The translations under genes were made by a program, and so were the position numbers. Positions 23,001 through 26,033 of a stretch of DNA of 26,033 nt are shown here, in pieces (the stretch's first letter is position 1; every line of letters starts with the position of its first letter). Below the pieces are notes generated by a model. That model worked only from the letters and a program-made list of their open reading frames with translations. It had not been told where the DNA came from and did not search any database. The stretch comes from JADFNO01 sp965369945. Its GTDB lineage: Bacteria; Planctomycetota; Phycisphaerae; Phycisphaerales; SM1A02. The DNA is taken from the NCBI GenBank assembly GCA_965369945.1, contig CBDUST010000029.1, positions 1-26,033 on the forward strand, written 5' to 3'.

Positions 23001-24734
23001 CCAGACAAACGCGCCGCCCTCGGAAAGGCCCTCCAGCGGATTGGTGTGCAGGAAGATTTTCGGATCACAACACAGCACGACGTTCACGTGATGTAGGTCA
23101 CAATTCACACGAACCCGTTCGGGCGAAACAACGAGGAAGTACGAAGTTGGCGCGCCTTTCTTCTCGGAACCATACTTGGGGTTGGCGCTGATATGCAGTA
23201 TCTCACTGGGTCGGCCGTATTCATCGACGGCCTTTTCGCGTGCCGCCACGGCATCGCCGAAGTGTCCGAAAATCTCTCCGAGATTTTTGCCCGTCGTGAT
23301 CATGCCCCAGCCACCAATGGAATGCAGGCGAATCGCGATCGCGCCATCCGGCAGGAGCGACGGCGTCTCGTCCGATCGAACCGAATAGGGATGATCAACA
23401 CCGAGATTGAAGAATGTCACCCCGTCCGAAGCACCCAAGCCGTCTTGGCGTCTGCGCCCTTCCGCTACAAATTCATAAGCGCCCAGGATATGCTCAGGTC
23501 GGAAGTCGCGCGATCCCAGTCCGTATACGCCGGTAAAGATTCGCGGCATCTGATCGTGCGCGATCGTGGGGAGCGTTGGCCGGTGCGGGAAACCTGAGTG
23601 GGCACAGGACTTGGACAACGCAGTGCGTATGTCACGCGCCAGGGGATTATCGCCAGCTAGAGGTTCGTCGGTCCGCTCCAGCACGATGCAGCCGATCTTG
23701 CCAGCCAGCGCTTCAACAACGGCGGACTGTGGAAATGGGCGCAGCACATTGATATGCACGGAGCCTACTTTCGCGCCTCTTGTTGTTCGCAAGTAGTCTA
23801 TAGCCGCTTCGATATTCTCTGCAGCTGAACCGAGAGACACAAAGACGTAGTCGGCATCCTCGGTTCGGTATTTCGTGACGACACCATAACGGCGGCCCGT
23901 AAGCTTTCCAAATTCTTCGTACGCATCTTCCAGGAAGCCGAGAATGGGCTCGACAAAATTGTTGCGGCGCGCGACGACCCCGTTCATGTAGTGCTCCTGG
24001 TTCTGCACCGGGCCGATCAGGGCCGGATTGGCCAAGTCGATTATGCGAGGAACACGACGTCGAGTCGGACCGAACAATTCGCGTTGCGCTTCCGTGGGAC
24101 AGTCGATGATGTCCTCAGGCGCACCGAGATATTCACGAAGTAGTTCAGCTTCACACTTCAGGAATGTACGTTCAAGATGCGATGTCAAGAACCCATCCTG
24201 GATATTGATGCCGGGCGTTAGCGACTGCTCCGTCACCCTTCTGAGGATTACAGCCTGGTCGGCCGCTTGCTGGGCATCCTTGGCAAAGAGCATGATCCAT
24301 CCGGTGTCGAGCGCTGCGTAGACGTCGTCGTGTCCACAGTGGACGTTCAGCGCATGCTTCGTCAAGGCACGAGCGGATACTTCCAACACCATCGTCGAGA
24401 GTTTGCCCGGCGCGTGGTAGTACTGTTCAATTCCATAGACAATGCCTTGGCCGGAGGTGAAATTTACCACACGCTTGCCGGTGATGGAGAGCGCAATAGC
24501 CCCGCCATGCGCGGCGTGCTCACCCTCTGCCTCAATGGCAAGCTTCGATTGACCGAGGATATTGAGCGCGCCTTCGGCACAGGAAAGTTGATAGTCCTCA
24601 CCCCTCTCCGTCGAGGGCGTGATGGGGTAGAACACGCCGCCATCAGTGATCCGCGCTTCGGTGTGATACGCAACGAGGTGGTTGCCGTTCGTTGTGATCC
24701 GGATGCCGAGATATCTGGGCTTGGACTTCTTCAT
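20022..24734 (-). CDS. Fused pyruvate (2-oxoacid):ferredoxin oxidoreductase, long form
   Basis: The protein has 1570 residues; NifJ-type enzymes have about 1200. I chose the ATG at 24734 because GAGAGG lies 6 bases upstream; the frame extends 10 codons further. It oxidises a 2-oxoacid with CoA to an acyl-CoA and CO2, passing electrons to ferredoxin. Domain I is at the N-terminus (YPITPSTERGEDY; SARALTKHALNVHCGHDD, with the substrate-site Arg), and the gamma domain at about 470-690 (IRLHSIGGWGMITTGKNLGE). Two 4Fe-4S motifs follow: Cys788/791/794/798 and Cys920/923/926/930. The TPP domain has CAGC (Cys1003/1006), GCNTVYG (Cys1137), GGDGGMGDIG and FQCFTTC (Cys1342/1346), which supply the proximal cluster. 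Extra length lies between the two ferredoxin motifs (about 75 residues) and between Cys1006 and Cys1137 (about 100), plus the C-terminal end. Substrate is probably pyruvate. Confidence 0.92.
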   Translation of the reverse strand: MKKSKPRYLGIRITTNGNHLVAYHTEARITDGGVFYPITPSTERGEDYQLSCAEGALNILGQSKLAIEAEGEHAAHGGAIALSITGKRVVNFTSGQGIVYGIEQYYHAPGKLSTMVLEVSARALTKHALNVHCGHDDVYAALDTGWIMLFAKDAQQAADQAVILRRVTEQSLTPGINIQDGFLTSHLERTFLKCEAELLREYLGAPEDIIDCPTEAQRELFGPTRRRVPRIIDLANPALIGPVQNQEHYMNGVVARRNNFVEPILGFLEDAYEEFGKLTGRRYGVVTKYRTEDADYVFVSLGSAAENIEAAIDYLRTTRGAKVGSVHINVLRPFPQSAVVEALAGKIGCIVLERTDEPLAGDNPLARDIRTALSKSCAHSGFPHRPTLPTIAHDQMPRIFTGVYGLGSRDFRPEHILGAYEFVAEGRRRQDGLGASDGVTFFNLGVDHPYSVRSDETPSLLPDGAIAIRLHSIGGWGMITTGKNLGEIFGHFGDAVAAREKAVDEYGRPSEILHISANPKYGSEKKGAPTSYFLVVSPERVRVNCDLHHVNVVLCCDPKIFLHTNPLEGLSEGGAFVWESEEALSIAWERIPQRYRHQIIEKKIRVFILNGFQIAREATNRADLQLRMQGNAFLGAFFRVSSFLSDYRIDKVHFRQVVHDQYVKKFGRLGRNVVESNMEVMMKGFDQTAEIEYGKIDAPDRSSMKGSPLVPLNGKKTSAQPNDSAAEERIRAPLQSLEYFDREFRADLGYNQPASPLASVGIMAAATGATASKYVARRQTPIFIAENCTQCMECIAACPDTAMPNTAQPIGTVLDAAIRNYVSDIPQRDALLRALPDIEARVRREMNEVVAEKGSKPFADIVQEAVEGVVGITEKTCRQLSSIIRILPMAYSKTHAIYKTIEKRSPGEGGLFSIFISDRCKGCGECVVECGDHDALRMIPDSEELNTRYLTADAFLGTLPETSERYLGLYDPVHPEDSKAAALRNHLMTRRNYEAMVSGDGACAGCGEKTILHSLASVTEAFMRPIFHAKADRLNATADRLERDGVERLTRLAKAAPAEHKRFCRAVAHLLMGLGGESDEDVDARLSQRGVISNDEVIDAIASVLRHDAYKHKDLRAIDGRLSNGMAVMAMGAHTGCNTVYGSTPPNNPHPYPWMNSLFQDGATISWIMGESFIIDHARRSVAPERLADALLDRDENVISDRDYFELTHLNDTVMTDQEVLELPKVWAIGGDGGMGDIGFQNVSKVILQNRPNVKVLMLDTQVYSNTGGQNSDSAPLLGGSDMNQFGAATQGKLTEKKSLAEIFTVGHGSPYVAQISMANAAKFYKSILDALTYRGTAFFQCFTTCQPEHGVADDMATVQAQRIRDSRGMPEFVFDSSISENYLEALSLKGNPSISQDWWKSKFKNTKQPYRYTVAHWAASEARFRRHFKAITQEQAAEKIHLDEMLVRITQDDVVHRRFLDPSHRAYTPDFGVYIQVAHDNEEPSYKVLSRQMVLFCVERRKSWRLLQSRAGIVNNEYKAQQALLEKVDKGAIDLDEFRQRTIELFEQELTALTKPKEPVPIITTIRTA

Positions 24735-24945
24735 CGGATCCCTCTCGGAGGTCGATCGGACCACGTCTCTTGGGAACGTGGGTCACAACAGGGAGACCTT
24801 CATTTGTATTCTAGCGGGATATGTTGATTTACAGCAGCCTTCAGCCTCACTTTGAGGGCCGGAGATTGGTCTGGAACGTACAAAACGCCACGTTCATAGC
24901 GCCAGCTGCGGATTCTGCACAGCTCGGGCTCGCCTCCGGCAGTCC

Positions 24946-24973
24946 TTGGGTCGCCGGTCGATTCAGGTATACT
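24946..24973 (+). promoter_or_regulatory. Possible sigma-70-type promoter for the 25005 gene
   Basis: TTGGGT at 24946-24951, a 16-base spacer and TATACT at 24968-24973 make a reasonable vegetative promoter. A start of transcription near 24980 would leave a leader of about 25 bases carrying AGGAGG (24990-24995), 9 bases before the ATG. The match is by eye only. The rest of the 270-base divergent region upstream of the oxidoreductase shows nothing I can assign. Confidence 0.45.
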
Positions 24974-25004
24974 CCACTCTGAGCAACTCAGGAGGATCGG
25001 AGTC

Positions 25005-25730
25005 ATGGTGAACGCAGCGAACGGTGATCCAGACATTCGGTTGTACGACGACGATGGCGACATCCTGCTCGAGGCCGACGCCCGATCGGATCGTGTCATC
25101 CTTCTTCCATCCGGCGACCCTCGAGCCGCAGGCCAGGACTACGATCGAATTCGCATTCAATGGGGTCAGCACTTACTAGCAGACCTCGTTGCTGGACGCT
25201 ACCGAACAGCGATCTGTGCGGTCAATGATGTTGACAATGCGCACGGCATCATTGGGGAACTCTTAGAGTTGGTTCCTACAAGTCAGTGGAACGTCGACTC
25301 GGCCACTGCCTTCGCCCGGATGTTCCACGGCTCTGTTGCGGTTCATGCAGCCGGAGATCATGAGCCGTACATTCTCAAGTTTGATCTGGACCGGATTCTG
25401 ATCATGGGGATATTGAGGCCGAAAGATCAAGATCATTTCACGCTCGATGATCTGTCGCGCGGCTTTCAGACCGTTGCGAAGATGTTACATGGGCGGCGCG
25501 AGCGCTGGCCGGTGGCGACAGTCTCGTTCCTCGGCGCGAAATCAAACAAGCTCGTCGATCAAGACGGACAAGAGCCCTCCTTCGAAGGGGTTCTCCGGAC
25601 CATGTTCGAGGCTGGCTATCGAGGCGACGTCTATCCGTCGCTGGGTATGTGGGAGCTTGCGCCAACAGGCGCGTTTGCGAGCTACCCCTTTCCCGAAAGC
25701 CTCAAGGTCATGCGCTCCGGCGGGTTTTAG
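25005..25730 (+). CDS. Unrecognised cytoplasmic protein
   Basis: The protein has 241 residues with a strong ribosome site (AGGAGG, 9 bases upstream). I recognise no family. It has no signal peptide or membrane helix and is acidic at the start (DIRLYDDDGDILLEADARSD). It has an alternating pattern of strands and helices (YRTAICAVNDVDNAHGIIGE; AFARMFHGSVAVHAAGDHEP; FLGAKSNKLVDQDGQEP) and ends in MWELAPTGAFASYPFPESLK. The good promoter and ribosome site argue for a real, expressed gene. Its stop TAG overlaps the stop of the convergent sulfatase in the string TTAG, so the two mRNAs are antisense at their ends. The function is unknown; nothing in the neighbourhood explains it. Confidence 0.8.
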   Translation: MVNAANGDPDIRLYDDDGDILLEADARSDRVILLPSGDPRAAGQDYDRIRIQWGQHLLADLVAGRYRTAICAVNDVDNAHGIIGELLELVPTSQWNVDSATAFARMFHGSVAVHAAGDHEPYILKFDLDRILIMGILRPKDQDHFTLDDLSRGFQTVAKMLHGRRERWPVATVSFLGAKSNKLVDQDGQEPSFEGVLRTMFEAGYRGDVYPSLGMWELAPTGAFASYPFPESLKVMRSGGF

Positions 25731-26033
25731 TCAGGCGCTGACGCGTCTTGGTAATCAGGGTTGACGCGCGGCAGCTTGGCGCCGGTCTTCTTGAGGAGGG
25801 CGTCAAGACGAGCAGCGAGATTCTCGGCCCGGGTCGGCATCTGATCCGCAAGATCAGTAGTTTCCGCCGGATCATCGGCCAAGTTGTAAAGCTCAAGGTC
25901 GTCGGTCTCGTACCACCGAATGAGCTTCCACTGGCCACGTCGAAGGACTGAAAAAGGTGTAACGCGCCCGCCCCACCAGTAATGTGGGAAGTGCCAGAAC
26001 AGTTCCTCGCGCTCGATCGAGCCACTGACGCGC
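25727..26033 (-). CDS. Sulfatase, C-terminal end (partial)
   Basis: Only the last 101 residues are in the window; the gene enters from the right edge and stops with TAA at 25729-25727. The sequence FWHFPHYWWGGRVTPFSVLR, then GQWKLIRWYETDDLELYNL and ADDPAETTDLADQMP, is the classic C-terminal subdomain of type I sulfatases (R.G.WKLI..Y....ELYNL..DP.E..NLA). The catalytic Cys/Ser of the C/S-X-P-X-R motif lies outside. Such enzymes remove sulfate from polysaccharides or other esters and are very numerous in planctomycetes; the substrate is not predictable from this end. It overlaps the convergent upstream gene by 4 bases. Confidence 0.93.
   Translation of the reverse strand, partial: RVSGSIEREELFWHFPHYWWGGRVTPFSVLRRGQWKLIRWYETDDLELYNLADDPAETTDLADQMPTRAENLAARLDALLKKTGAKLPRVNPDYQDASAPD

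Overview
The window (26,033 bases, fairly GC-rich) looks like chromosomal DNA of a planctomycete, probably of the Phycisphaerae side. The signs are an ECF sigma/anti-sigma-like/TPR-CHAT operon, a sulfatase, Rhs fragments of planctomycete style, a very long fused pyruvate:ferredoxin oxidoreductase, and an intergenic palindromic repeat whose translation gives the TGETPVPP string I associate with planctomycete genomes. This placement is inference; there is no rRNA to confirm it.

Layout. (1) 1-4627, minus strand: a tightly coupled operon of ECF sigma factor, small anti-sigma-like protein, 953-residue TPR-CHAT protein (caspase-like His/Cys pair) and an exported protein running off the left edge whose start resembles a subtilase propeptide. 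Two of its junctions are 4-base ATGA overlaps. (2) 4890-6116: a small exported ORF on the plus strand, then a minus-strand pair, a His-rich exported protein with two in-frame amber codons (TAG TGG TAG) and a His-containing lipoprotein coupled to it by TGATG. (3) 6401-14524, plus strand: a heavy-metal efflux operon of His/Cys-rich exported protein, CusB/CzcB-type adaptor, CusA/CzcA-type RND pump, Asp/His-rich lipoprotein, CusC/TolC-type outer-membrane lipoprotein and a small exported NTF2-like protein. (4) 14525-15376: no convincing gene, but a hairpin terminator, the 3' half of a tmRNA (minus strand) apparently cut off on its 5' side, and the palindromic planctomycete repeat. (5) 15377-17827, plus strand: a polymorphic-toxin cassette of Rhs core tail, pretoxin helices, Hint protease and a small unrecognised toxin domain, then a candidate immunity gene, then a displaced and frameshifted Rhs fragment. 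(6) 17881-26033: housekeeping-type genes, namely an APC permease, RNase PH (minus), a 1570-residue fused 2-oxoacid:ferredoxin oxidoreductase (minus), an unrecognised 241-residue protein and the C-terminus of a sulfatase (minus).

How the genes work together. The RND operon would move Cu/Ag or Zn/Co/Cd ions from the periplasm across the outer membrane, with three extra periplasmic His/Cys/Asp-rich proteins as likely metal buffers; the divergent His-rich pair at 5170-6116 may belong to the same response. The sigma-CHAT operon looks like a regulated proteolytic module. The Rhs/Hint/toxin/immunity cassette sits next to a broken ssrA gene, which suggests a mobile or rearranged segment between about 14980 and 17830. 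The most interesting items for follow-up are the double amber codon in a frame that is otherwise intact and coupled to the next gene, the orphan Hint-toxin with its immunity candidate, the truncated tmRNA, and the sigma-CHAT-exported-protein operon.
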